This document shows, one piece after another, positions 9,503 through 17,506 of a stretch of DNA of 64,000 bases. Source of the DNA: Salinicoccus sp. RF5 (lineage in GTDB: Bacteria; Bacillota; Bacilli; Staphylococcales; Salinicoccaceae). The position numbers and the translations under genes are program-made. The first letter of the stretch is position 1; each line of letters opens with the position of its first letter. The DNA lies in contig NZ_JAJGRC010000004.1 of NCBI RefSeq assembly GCF_020786625.1, forward strand, positions 124,001-188,000, in the 5' to 3' direction. Below the pieces are notes generated by a model. That model saw only the letters and a list, made by a program, of their open reading frames with translations, did not search any database and was not told the DNA's origin.

Positions 9503-10507
9503 CTAAAGTGTATTGGATTTTTGTGCAGCATGTATTGTATGTACGGGCGCCAGTGCTTGAACCGTCTCATGCCGTAGGGCTGCATCATGCGTCGGCAGGT
9601 GGAACATCAGTTCACCGATTCCCGTTTTGGACGCCATTTCATCGAGTGTCGAGAGTACTTCCACTGCAGTTCCGGCGACGATATGCGGTTCGATGATTTC
9701 CACATCCACCTGTCCAGAAGTCGTCGAAAGCAGTTCATCCGCTTTGTCCTCGCTCCCCACGCGGAGCACCCTACCGTCCTCGAAGGTCAATTTGAAGATT
9801 CTGTTCCGGCTGATGATTTTCTCCTGTGTGTGGGGGTCGTCCGTAACGAGGACGGAAAGTGCGACGACGAACCTGCCTCTTCCATTGTACTCCCGGAAAG
9901 CTCTGATGCTTTCTTCGAGCAGCCGTTCGTTATTGGTGATGAAATGGGCATAGATGAAATGGGCGCCCTCCTCAGCTGCAAACCTCGCTGAAGAGGGGCT
10001 CGAGCCGAGCAGAAAAAGATCCGGCGGATGGGAGGTGTCCGGAGAGGTCTTCAACCCGTCCCATCCCTCCGGAGGTTCCTGGGACAGGAAGCGCTTGAGG
10101 TCTTTGAACTTCCTGTCGAAGGAGATTGCCTCTTCGCGCAGTCCATGCTGCAATGCCTGGGTCGATAACGGCAGTCCGCCAGGTGCTTTTCCGACTCCCA
10201 GGTCTACACGGCCGGAGCCCAAATGCTGCATAAGCTGGAATTGTTCTGCGACTTTAAAGGGGTTATAATGTTGAAGCATCACTCCACCGGAACCGATATG
10301 CATCTGTTCTGTATGGGCGAGCAGGTGTGATATCATAATTTCCGGTGCTGTGCCCGCAAGGTTCTCATCATTGTGGTGCTCGGCGACAAAATAACGCCGA
10401 TATCCGAGGCTGTCCGCCCGGATGGCAAGGTCTACGGTATCCTTCAGGGAAGCTGCGACTGTATGGCCATCGAGCACAGGGCTCTGGTTCAGAATACTGA
10501 AATCCAT
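9503..10507 (-). CDS. LLM-class (luciferase-like) flavin-dependent oxidoreductase
   Basis: A 334-residue bacterial-luciferase-fold protein of the single-component YwcH/YvbT-like group. It starts MDFSILNQSPV and has the hallmark YFVAEHHNDENLAG (about residues 39-52), and GGVMLQHYNPFKVAEQF near residue 77. Such proteins bind reduced FMN and mono-oxygenate small molecules; the substrate is unknown here. A GGAG site precedes the ATG. It is a single-gene unit with its own promoter and terminator. Confidence 0.9.
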   Translation of the reverse strand: MDFSILNQSPVLDGHTVAASLKDTVDLAIRADSLGYRRYFVAEHHNDENLAGTAPEIMISHLLAHTEQMHIGSGGVMLQHYNPFKVAEQFQLMQHLGSGRVDLGVGKAPGGLPLSTQALQHGLREEAISFDRKFKDLKRFLSQEPPEGWDGLKTSPDTSHPPDLFLLGSSPSSARFAAEEGAHFIYAHFITNNERLLEESIRAFREYNGRGRFVVALSVLVTDDPHTQEKIISRNRIFKLTFEDGRVLRVGSEDKADELLSTTSGQVDVEIIEPHIVAGTAVEVLSTLDEMASKTGIGELMFHLPTHDAALRHETVQALAPVHTIHAAQKSNTL

Positions 10508-10550
10508 CTCATCACTCCTAGGGGGTTAATTGTCAGAATATAATTAGTAA

Positions 10551-10579
10551 TACTATAGAGGAAAAGGATTAAAGTCAAC
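10551..10579 (-). promoter_or_regulatory. SigA promoter of the LLM flavoprotein gene
   Basis: TTGACT (10579-10574 on the minus strand), a 17-base spacer and TAGTAT (10556-10551). Confidence 0.75.
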
Positions 10580-10626
10580 CATTCATACTCAAATAGTAGG
10601 AATACATATAGGGAGTTGGAATCCAC

Positions 10627-11199
10627 ATGGCAAAACTATATTATCGATACGGAACGATGCAGAGCAACAAAAGCAACCAGATCATCACTACACACCACCA
10701 ATATACGACCCAGGGCAAGCAGTGCCTGGCCTACTCCACGCCTATAGATACACGGAGCGGTCATAAAAGGATCAGATCGAGGATCGGTCTTGAACTGGTA
10801 TGCGAGTATATTACCGACACCGTTTATGAAGAGGTGAAAGCCATCCACGAGCAGGATAAGGTGCATGCGGTAGTAGTGGACGAGGCACAGTTCCTCTCCC
10901 GGGCCGATGTCCATAGGCTGAGCGACATCGCTGACGACCTGGACATACCAGTCATCTGCTTCGGACTGAAGACGGACTTCCGCAATCAGCTGTTCGAAGG
11001 CAGCCAGGTGTTGCTGGAACTCTGTGATGCCATCGATGAACTGAAGACCATCTGCCAGTTCTGCAACAAGAAGGCGACGCTCAATATGCGGCTTTTGAAT
11101 GGCGTGCCGACCAACATCGGCGAAACGATACAGATTGGAGACGAGGAGTATGTGCCCGTCTGCAGGAAATGCTACAAGGAAAGGCTGGAGCTTGTATAA
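10627..11199 (+). CDS. tdk: Thymidine kinase (type II fold) with altered Walker A motif
   Basis: A 190-residue protein colinear with streptococcal-type thymidine kinases, which phosphorylate thymidine with ATP in salvage. The DTRSG and SRIG lid, the catalytic-base motif VVVDEAQFL (about residues 83-91), FGLKTDFRNQLFEGS (about 110-124) and both zinc knuckles (CQFC near 142, CRKC near 182) are all present. The P-loop is aberrant: where relatives have GTMNSGKT this protein has GTMQSNKS (residues 9-16), so the glycine before the catalytic Lys is Asn. Activity may be altered; the rest of the fold shows no decay. Confidence 0.85.
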   Translation: MAKLYYRYGTMQSNKSNQIITTHHQYTTQGKQCLAYSTPIDTRSGHKRIRSRIGLELVCEYITDTVYEEVKAIHEQDKVHAVVVDEAQFLSRADVHRLSDIADDLDIPVICFGLKTDFRNQLFEGSQVLLELCDAIDELKTICQFCNKKATLNMRLLNGVPTNIGETIQIGDEEYVPVCRKCYKERLELV

Positions 11200-11240
11200 A
11201 TGTCTGGTGGAGTGTTTCATTAAAAGAAATCCAGGAGTGC

Positions 11241-11295
11241 TTTAATCATCTTTTAATTTTTCGTTAACCGTCCTCTATTGATGGCTTCCTATAAT
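11241..11295 (+). promoter_or_regulatory. Promoter with TTTAAT direct repeats, probable response-regulator site
   Basis: TTTAAT at 11241 and 11252 (11-base period), with a weaker GTTAAC at 11263, end 21 bases before the -10 TATAAT (11290-11295). There is no consensus -35. This is the layout of promoters activated by OmpR/PhoB regulators. The same repeat lies before the neighbouring response regulator gene. Confidence 0.6.
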
Positions 11296-11325
11296 GAGGT
11301 TACAAACATTAAGGAGGCGTTATGA

Positions 11326-11967
11326 ATGATAATCAAAAAAAATCATCTGCTGATTGGAAGTATCGCATCGGCGCTCGTACTGGGTGCGTGTTCAAGTGCA
11401 AATGCGGAAACGGATATGAACTGGGAAGACAATCATACGGAAGGTACGACTGCTGTGATGAGTACTGAAGCTGAAGGCAATGTAAAGAAGAGCACGCAGG
11501 AAGCGGTCGATGCGGCGAAGAAGAATTTTGACGGCAAGGTGCAGGGAGTGGAGCTTGAAGAGGATGATGGCATCTACTACTATGAAATAGAGCTGGAAAA
11601 CGGCAATGAGGAATATGACGTCGATATCGATGCCAACGATCTGACAGTTCTTGAAGAGTCATTCGATCGGGATGATGATGACCGGGACGACGATAGTGAC
11701 GACAACGGCCGGGAGGATGATGACGACAGAGGCGAAGGAACATCTTCAGAATCCGCAAAGGACCAGCCTAAGCAGTCTGCCGAAAATGGACTCATTTCTT
11801 CCACAGAGGCATTGAAGATCGCCCAGAATGAAGTCGGCGGTGAAGTGAAGGAATGGGATTTTGATGAAGATGACAAGGAATATGAAGTGGAACTGGAAAC
11901 AGAGGGAAAAGAGTATGAAGTGGAAATCGATGCACGTACTGGGAAAGTAACCGAAATCGATGAGTGA
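11326..11967 (+). CDS. PepSY-domain lipoprotein
   Basis: A 213-residue exported lipoprotein. The signal peptide ends in the lipobox LVLGAC with Cys22. Two PepSY-like modules follow (about residues 54-110 and 155-213), each opening with an EA..AA or EALKIAQ helix and closing with an acidic beta strand. They are joined by a very acidic Asp/Glu linker (about 115-140). PepSY modules are thought to act as inhibitors or sensors at the cell surface. A GGAGG site precedes the ATG, and the two-component genes follow, so it may modulate the kinase. Confidence 0.88.
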   Translation: MIIKKNHLLIGSIASALVLGACSSANAETDMNWEDNHTEGTTAVMSTEAEGNVKKSTQEAVDAAKKNFDGKVQGVELEEDDGIYYYEIELENGNEEYDVDIDANDLTVLEESFDRDDDDRDDDSDDNGREDDDDRGEGTSSESAKDQPKQSAENGLISSTEALKIAQNEVGGEVKEWDFDEDDKEYEVELETEGKEYEVEIDARTGKVTEIDE

Positions 11968-11982
11968 TTGAAGGGCAGATGG

Positions 11983-12009
11983 CCCGGGAGGACTTCTCCC
12001 GGGTTTTTT
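11983..12009 (+). terminator. Terminator after the PepSY lipoprotein gene
   Basis: CCCGGGAG/CTCCCGGG with a five-base loop and six T residues. The T tract runs into the first TTTAAT repeat of the next promoter. Confidence 0.9.
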
Positions 12010-12060
12010 AATTGAATTTTAATAATTCTATAACGAAAATAAGTACATTTTGCTTTATAC
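12007..12060 (+). promoter_or_regulatory. Promoter with TTTAAT direct repeats before the response regulator
   Basis: TTTAAT at 12007 and 12018 (11-base period), a degenerate TATAAC at 12029, then a -10-like TTATAC at 12055-12060. Spacing from repeats to -10 matches the PepSY lipoprotein promoter within a base or two. The inference is autoregulation. Confidence 0.55.
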
Positions 12061-12108
12061 TTGGTGTAATAGTAATCATCGTGCATCAAAGTAATGGGGA
12101 GTGCTGTT

Positions 12109-12786
12109 ATGGAAAAGATTCTGATTGTCGAAGACGATGACAAGATTGCCCGTGTCATCCAGTTGGAGCTGGAATATGAAGGGTACGAAGTCGCAATCGC
12201 CTACACGGGAAAAGAGGCGATGGAAAAGTACGGAGCGGAATCTTTTGACATGATTCTTCTGGATGTCATGATTCCCGAACTGAATGGGCTTGAAGTGCTC
12301 CGCCGTGTCCGTCAGAAGGACGATGAAATACGCATCATCATGCTTACGGCAAGGGATGCAGTGATGGACAAAGTGAGTGGTCTCGACTCCGGGGCAAACG
12401 ACTATGTCACCAAGCCTTTTGAAATCGAGGAACTGCTTGCACGCATCCGGGCGCAGCTGAAGCAGAGGAGCCTGTCAAATAATGCCGACTTCCAGGAAAT
12501 GAAGTACAGGCACCTGAAGATTCTGCCGATGGCCCGTGAAGTGTATATAGATGATGAACTGATCTATCTGACCCAGAGGGAATACGATCTGCTTCATTTT
12601 CTGGTCGAACATAAAAACCAGGCATTATCACGGGAGCAGATCATCGAGGCGGTGTGGGGTTATGACTATTATGGTGATACGAATACTGTCGATGTCTATG
12701 TCAGATACTTGCGCAAGAAACTCGATCGCGAATCCCCTTCCATCATTTCAAGTGTCAGGGGTATTGGCTATATAGTGAAGGACTGA
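12109..12786 (+). CDS. OmpR/PhoB-family response regulator
   Basis: A 225-residue regulator. The receiver domain starts EKILIVEDDDK with the acidic pocket at residues 8-10, phospho-acceptor Asp52 in LLDVMIP, and Lys in VTKPFEI (about 100). A winged-helix trans_reg_C DNA-binding domain (about 125-225) contains TQREYDLL and TVDVYVRYLRKKL. I chose ATG 12109, eight bases after GGGGAG, over the in-frame ATG 12094, which overlaps that site. With its kinase and flanking PepSY genes it resembles B. subtilis YkoG of the ykoGHI locus. Confidence 0.93.
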   Translation: MEKILIVEDDDKIARVIQLELEYEGYEVAIAYTGKEAMEKYGAESFDMILLDVMIPELNGLEVLRRVRQKDDEIRIIMLTARDAVMDKVSGLDSGANDYVTKPFEIEELLARIRAQLKQRSLSNNADFQEMKYRHLKILPMAREVYIDDELIYLTQREYDLLHFLVEHKNQALSREQIIEAVWGYDYYGDTNTVDVYVRYLRKKLDRESPSIISSVRGIGYIVKD

Positions 12787-12787
12787 A

Positions 12788-14164
12788 GTGATGAAACTCG
12801 GAACTAAAATCCAGTTGTATACAACCGTCATGACCCTTATTGTGGTCATCATCATCAACCTGTTCGTCTATTACTCATATAAGCAGTTTTCGCTGAATGC
12901 AGAAATGGGTCAGCTTGAAAACCGTGGCTTCAACATCATGCAGGAAATCCAGAATGCCAATGATAACGATATCAATGCTGAAGCTGTACTTCAGGCACAT
13001 CTGCTTTCGGATGGCTATATGACGGTCATCAACAGCGAAAACAATCCGGTGGTGAGGATTGCGACGGAAGCGGAGTATGCCAACATATCCATGCCATACA
13101 GTACCTCACAGTATGCAGAAGCGATGAACCATGAGGCACATCATTTTGTGATGGTCTCCCTGCCCATCATTTGGGAGAATGGTGAGGTATATGACCTGCA
13201 GATCTATGAAAATGTCCAGTTCCTGCATGAAACTTTTGAAATCCTGCGATGGATTCTGCTGCTCTCGACGGCGATCATATTCATCGTCATATTCCTGTTG
13301 AACAGGATCATCACGAACTTCATAACCCGGCCGATCAACAAGCTGGTCGACAGGATGAACAGGACAGAGACCACATCGAAGTATTCAATGCTGGAAGTCG
13401 ACCAAAAGGACACGAAGGAGCTTCAGGAACTGTCTGCAGCCTTCAATAATATGATGGAGGAGCTGAAGATCCATGATGAGAATCAGCAGGCCTTCATCAT
13501 GAATGCCTCCCATGAGCTGAAGACGCCGATTACTGTCATCAGCTCATACAGTGAAATGCTCAAACGTTTCGGCAAGACCAGAGAGGATGTGCTGGACGAG
13601 AGTATCCATGCCATCAGTGATGAAGCAAGAAGGATGAAGTATCTGACGGAACAGCTGTTGAGCTTTGCCAAGGTGAATACAGGCAGAGAGGAGATAGCCC
13701 GGCAGCCGACGCGCATCGTCAAGCTGATCCGCGATATCGCGGCACGGCTGGAGACGGTCTATCAGCGGGAGATTGATGTACGTACAGATAATGAATCGGT
13801 CCTCGCCCATGTTGATGTGAATACATTCGACCAGCTAGTGAAGATATTTATGGATAATGCCTATAAGTACAGTTCGGATGCAATTGCAGTCGAAGTGCAA
13901 GATCATGGACAGTCGGTTGAAGTGACGATAAAAGACAGGGGCATCGGAATCCCCGAGGAGGATATCGATCACATCTTCACACGCTTCTATCGTGTGGATA
14001 AGGCCCGGGCAAGAAAAACCGGCGGCTCGGGTCTCGGCCTGTCGATAGCCCGTGAACTCGCAAAGTTGAATGGCATTGACATTTCCGTCGACAGCCAGGT
14101 GGACGTTGGCACGACCTTCAGACTGACTATGGAAAGCGGGGGAAATGATGAGGAAGAAAACTAG
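12788..14164 (+). CDS. Sensor histidine kinase
   Basis: A 458-residue membrane kinase. Helix 1 is about residues 11-30, the extracellular sensor about 31-152 and helix 2 about 153-172. A HAMP linker is followed by HisKA with phospho-His242 in NASHELKTPI, then HATPase with DNAYKYS, DRGIGIPEEDIDHIF and GGSGLGLSIA. It begins one base after the regulator stop, at GTG 12788 or the ATG at 12791. It resembles YkoH. The small extracellular domain plus two surface PepSY proteins suggests envelope sensing. Confidence 0.93.
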   Translation: MMKLGTKIQLYTTVMTLIVVIIINLFVYYSYKQFSLNAEMGQLENRGFNIMQEIQNANDNDINAEAVLQAHLLSDGYMTVINSENNPVVRIATEAEYANISMPYSTSQYAEAMNHEAHHFVMVSLPIIWENGEVYDLQIYENVQFLHETFEILRWILLLSTAIIFIVIFLLNRIITNFITRPINKLVDRMNRTETTSKYSMLEVDQKDTKELQELSAAFNNMMEELKIHDENQQAFIMNASHELKTPITVISSYSEMLKRFGKTREDVLDESIHAISDEARRMKYLTEQLLSFAKVNTGREEIARQPTRIVKLIRDIAARLETVYQREIDVRTDNESVLAHVDVNTFDQLVKIFMDNAYKYSSDAIAVEVQDHGQSVEVTIKDRGIGIPEEDIDHIFTRFYRVDKARARKTGGSGLGLSIARELAKLNGIDISVDSQVDVGTTFRLTMESGGNDEEEN

Positions 14165-14786
14165 GCTGGTAATTGCTGCTGGAGCAGTTGTACTGGTCAT
14201 ACTGATCATTGTGGCGGCAGTTTTGCAGGCCAAGCCCGATGACATTGGAGAAGATGAGGTCAGAGCGATGGTCATGGAGCGGTATGGCGGTGAGGTTGAA
14301 GCGGTCGAGATCAAGGATCACCACTACATCGTCCGGGTATCAGATGAAAATTTCGAGTATGAGATTACGATGGAACGAGAAGATGGCAGTATCACGGATA
14401 TGAAATCAAGGGAACTTCCCCGGGAGGAAGTTGCTGAAGAGCAGGCTGAAGAAAGCCCTGAAGATTCCGGGGAAAAGGCGCTCATGACAGAAGAGGAGGC
14501 CAAGGCCCTTGCTGCAGCTGAAGTCGGCGGTCAGTTCATACATGTTACGACGAGTGAAGGCGCCCGCCCTGTCGAATATCAGGTCATCCAACTTGTGGAG
14601 GATGATGACGAAGGTGCACTCGTCACCATCGATGCACAATCAGCCTCGGTAGATAAAGTGCTGTGGTTCTCCATCGATTTCGAAGATATTCCAGACATAG
14701 AAGCTTTCGCACAGGAACTGCAGGAGTATAACAGGCAGTATCAGGACGACTATTATATAGAATTCGACGATTATTATGATGATTAA
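14145..14786 (+). CDS. Membrane-anchored PepSY-like protein
   Basis: A 213-residue protein with one N-terminal membrane anchor (about residues 6-27), no lipobox, and an acidic extracellular part. Two PepSY-like segments are visible: EDEVRAMVMERYGGEVEAVE (about 36-55), and a second opening EEEAKALAAAEVGGQF around residue 107. They are separated by a Glu-rich linker. The gene overlaps the kinase by 20 bases, with its ribosome site inside the kinase end, so it is translated as part of the same operon. Confidence 0.85.
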   Translation: MMRKKTRLVIAAGAVVLVILIIVAAVLQAKPDDIGEDEVRAMVMERYGGEVEAVEIKDHHYIVRVSDENFEYEITMEREDGSITDMKSRELPREEVAEEQAEESPEDSGEKALMTEEEAKALAAAEVGGQFIHVTTSEGARPVEYQVIQLVEDDDEGALVTIDAQSASVDKVLWFSIDFEDIPDIEAFAQELQEYNRQYQDDYYIEFDDYYDD

Positions 14787-14819
14787 CCCCTTTGGACATG
14801 TTATTCTAGAGGGGTATTT
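14786..14819 (+). terminator. Probable terminator of the two-component operon
   Basis: A short stem, ACCCCT/AGGGGT, with an 18-base loop and a following TATTTT tail. It is weaker than the others in the window. Confidence 0.5.
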
Positions 14820-14922
14820 TCAATAGACTGACACTTTGGATGCAGAGGTATGATATCATTGGCTTTTGAGGTATCTGGACAGATATGATGCCTGTGTTGG
14901 TTGTATTACGGAGGTCCTTAAG

Positions 14923-15660
14923 TTGATAGAAATGACAGAGGTATCAAAATCATTTACAGGTAAAGACGGCTCCTTCAAAGCTGTCGATGGTGTGACCCTT
15001 TCCATCAAGGAGAAGGAGATATTCGGCATCATCGGCGAGAGCGGTGCCGGCAAGTCTACACTGATGCGTTTCATCAATGCATTGGAGACACCGGACTCGG
15101 GAGACGTATATGTCGACGGTGTGGAAGTCGGGAAACTGACTGGGAAACGTCTGAGAACCCACCAGAAGGACATCGGGATGATTTTCCAGCACTTCAATCT
15201 ATTGGGCAACAGGACGGTCGAAGATAATATCCGGCTGCCTTTGACATTACATAAATATAAAACCCCATTATCATTAGATGAAGTGCTCGATTTCACCGGC
15301 CTTGCCGATAAAAGATCCAGCTACCCTGCCGAACTCTCGGGCGGTCAGAAGCAGCGTGTGGGCATCGCCCGGGCACTGATTACACGTCCCAAGATCCTTT
15401 TGTGTGATGAGCCAACCTCCGCCCTGGACGAGAATACCACCTATGAAATCGTCGACGTACTGCATAAGGCACAGCATGAATATGGCATGACCGTCGTCAT
15501 CGTCACGCATGAGCTCAATGTCATCAAAACGCTGTGCCATCGTGCTGCTGTACTGGACCAGGGCAGGCTGATCGATACGATCGATGTGGTTCATGAGAAG
15601 GATGGACGATCCGGCAAGTCCTATCATGAACGTGTATTGGAAGTGTTGAAAGGTGATTAG
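14923..15660 (+). CDS. metN: Methionine ABC transporter ATPase MetN, short form
   Basis: ATPase of the MetNPQ methionine importer. Walker A GESGAGKST (residues 38-46), Q-loop FQHFNLLGNRTV, signature LSGGQKQRVGIARAL and Walker B ILLCDEPTSALD are all intact. I chose the TTG at 14923 because GGAGG sits eight bases upstream and the family start (IEMTEVSKSF) aligns there. At 245 residues it lacks the C-terminal NIL/C2 domain that most MetN proteins (about 340 residues) use for inhibition by intracellular methionine. The permease overlaps its 3' end. Confidence 0.9.
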   Translation: MIEMTEVSKSFTGKDGSFKAVDGVTLSIKEKEIFGIIGESGAGKSTLMRFINALETPDSGDVYVDGVEVGKLTGKRLRTHQKDIGMIFQHFNLLGNRTVEDNIRLPLTLHKYKTPLSLDEVLDFTGLADKRSSYPAELSGGQKQRVGIARALITRPKILLCDEPTSALDENTTYEIVDVLHKAQHEYGMTVVIVTHELNVIKTLCHRAAVLDQGRLIDTIDVVHEKDGRSGKSYHERVLEVLKGD

Positions 15661-16336
15661 TCTGAGCCTCTATATCGATCGTGTCATCGAATATGCGCCA
15701 AGATTGTTTGAAAGCCTTTATGAGACCGGAATCATGATGGTATTCGCCATGGTGGCTGCAATCCTTCTGGGGCTGCCCCTCGGCACACTCCTGTTCCTGA
15801 CATCCAGGAACAAGCCCATGGATAACAAAATCCTGTATCAGGTCGCGAGCGTATTCGTCAATATCGTCCGCTCCTTCCCGTTCCTTTTGCTTGTCGTCGT
15901 CATGCAGCCGCTGATCCGCTTTTTCTATGGACGTGCAACAGGAGACCCTGTAGCCGCATCCTTCCCGATGATGCTGATTGCGATTGCGCTGTATGCACGC
16001 TTTGTCGAACAGTCCCTCCACGATGTGCCGAAAGGTGTGATGGAGACGGCAGAATCGATGGGGGCGACTACGACCCAGCTTGTATGGAAGTTCCTTTATG
16101 TTGAAGCCCGAAGTTCCCTCATCATCGGATTCACCACGGCTTTCGTCAGTTTCATATCCTACTCCACGATAATGGGTGTCGTCGGAGGCGGTGGCATCGG
16201 GGACTTTGCGATCCGATATGGGTATCAGCGCTATGAGACGGATGTCATGTATACCGCAATTGTCGTAATCATCATATTTGTCATTCTGGCCCAATGGTTT
16301 GGGCTCCGAATTGCCAGGCAACTTGATAAAAAATGA
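15653..16336 (+). CDS. metP: Methionine ABC transporter permease
   Basis: A 227-residue MetI/MetP permease with five to six membrane helices. The ABC-coupling EAA-like loop (ETAESMGATTTQLVWKF, about residues 126-142) and GVVGGGGIGDFAIRYGY (about 180-196) are classic for this family. The GTG start overlaps the metN end by eight bases. Together with MetN and MetQ it imports methionine, including D-methionine in studied systems. Confidence 0.95.
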   Translation: MISLSLYIDRVIEYAPRLFESLYETGIMMVFAMVAAILLGLPLGTLLFLTSRNKPMDNKILYQVASVFVNIVRSFPFLLLVVVMQPLIRFFYGRATGDPVAASFPMMLIAIALYARFVEQSLHDVPKGVMETAESMGATTTQLVWKFLYVEARSSLIIGFTTAFVSFISYSTIMGVVGGGGIGDFAIRYGYQRYETDVMYTAIVVIIIFVILAQWFGLRIARQLDKK

Positions 16337-16360
16337 AAAATCTAGAGGAGATGAAGCAAT

Positions 16361-17209
16361 ATGTTTAAAAAAGGATTATTGTTAAGTGGCCTTGCCCTTA
16401 TTCTTGCAGGGTGTGGAGGAGAAGAAAGTGGTACAGAGGAGTCGCAGGATAACGGCTCCGATGGTTCAGAGGAGAAGACTGTCGTACAGGTGGCTTCCCA
16501 CCTGCCCCCGATGACGGATGTCGTTGAAATTGCAGGCGACGTCATTGAAGAACCGTATGAAATAGAACTGGTTGAAGTATCGGACAACATCCAGTATAAC
16601 GAAGCTCTGCTGAATGAAGAAGTCGATGCGAACTTCGCACAGCATGAACCGTTCATGGAAATCTTCAATGAAGAACGCGATGGCAATCTCGTTGCGCTTC
16701 AGCCCGTATATAATGCAATCGTCGGCTTCTATTCGCCTGTCTATGATTCCATAGAGGAACTGGAGGATGGCGCAGAGGTGGCAATCCCTTCTGATGCCAC
16801 AAATGAAGCACGTGCGCTCATGATACTCGATCAGCAGGGGATCATCACCCTGGCTTCTGATGCAGAACATACCGCAACAGTGGAAGATATCGAAGAGAAC
16901 CCGAAGAACCTTGAGTTTACACATATCGACCTGCTCAACCTGACTGGTGCATATGAAGACGGAGTACCGCTTGTATTCAACTATCCGACGTACATTTCAA
17001 GCATCGATCTGACACCGGAAGATGCTGTACTGCTTGAGGAGGATGAGGACAATACGTTCGCCATCCAGCTCGTAGCGCGTGAAGACAATCAGGATTCCGA
17101 GGAGATTCAGGCTGTAGAAGAGGCATTCACTTCCCAGGAAGTTCATGATTTCCTCATGGAATTGAGTGAAGAAGGACATTTGGAGCCTGCATTTGAAGCG
17201 GGCGAGTAA
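16361..17209 (+). CDS. metQ: Methionine-binding lipoprotein MetQ (NLPA family)
   Basis: A 282-residue substrate-binding lipoprotein. Lipobox LILAGC places Cys at about residue 18, followed by an acidic linker. The NLPA-family core follows, with VASHLPPMTDVVEIAGDVI and the conserved AQHEPFM (about 88-94) and FNYPTY. GGAGATG precedes the ATG. It completes the metNPQ operon and is followed by a clear terminator. No S-box or T-box is visible upstream of metN. Confidence 0.94.
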   Translation: MFKKGLLLSGLALILAGCGGEESGTEESQDNGSDGSEEKTVVQVASHLPPMTDVVEIAGDVIEEPYEIELVEVSDNIQYNEALLNEEVDANFAQHEPFMEIFNEERDGNLVALQPVYNAIVGFYSPVYDSIEELEDGAEVAIPSDATNEARALMILDQQGIITLASDAEHTATVEDIEENPKNLEFTHIDLLNLTGAYEDGVPLVFNYPTYISSIDLTPEDAVLLEEDEDNTFAIQLVAREDNQDSEEIQAVEEAFTSQEVHDFLMELSEEGHLEPAFEAGE

Positions 17210-17217
17210 ATTTTTGG

Positions 17218-17244
17218 AAAACCGGAACTTCCCATTCCGGTTTT
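17218..17244 (+). terminator. Terminator of metNPQ
   Basis: AAAACCGGAA/TTCCGGTTTT with a seven-base loop. Confidence 0.9.
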
Positions 17245-17258
17245 CTTACCTATATTGT

Positions 17259-17272
17259 TGAAAGCGTTAACA
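17259..17272. promoter_or_regulatory. CcpA catabolite-responsive element (cre)
   Basis: TGAAAGCGTTAACA fits the cre consensus TGWAANCGNTNWCA at every position. It lies 30 bases upstream of a TATAAT (17302-17307), so CcpA binding would affect the -35 region of the PTS IIC promoter. Confidence 0.8.
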
Positions 17273-17301
17273 ATTCTGTAACTATTTCGTATAAATTTTT
17301 A

Positions 17302-17506
17302 TATAATTTGAATATTCAATTGAATCGGTACACTGACTGGGTGTAAAGTAGAAGTATATCCAATGGGTATATGGATTCCAAAAAGTGAAGCGCAGACAGC
17401 TCGTAGCGCTTCAATGAACTTTCTGATGAAACGATGAGTTGTACATAAACCAAAAGGAAAATATTCATTCTGCCGCAGGCATCGAGTGGATCAGAGGAGA
17501 GGAACA
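17302..17506 (+). other. Promoter -10 and long structured 5' leader of the PTS IIC gene
   Basis: TATAAT at 17302-17307 would start a transcript with about 190 untranslated bases. Two hairpins are visible: ATCCAATGGGTATATGGAT (around 17358-17376) and an eight-base stem TGAAGCGC/GCGCTTCA (17387-17414). No T tract follows, so this is not an obvious terminator, and I do not recognise a known RNA family. Confidence 0.45.

Noticed and set aside
14820-14922. SAM or T-box leader before metNPQ
   Set aside because: None of the conserved S-box or T-box sequence blocks occurs, and the gap from the previous terminator is only about 100 bases.
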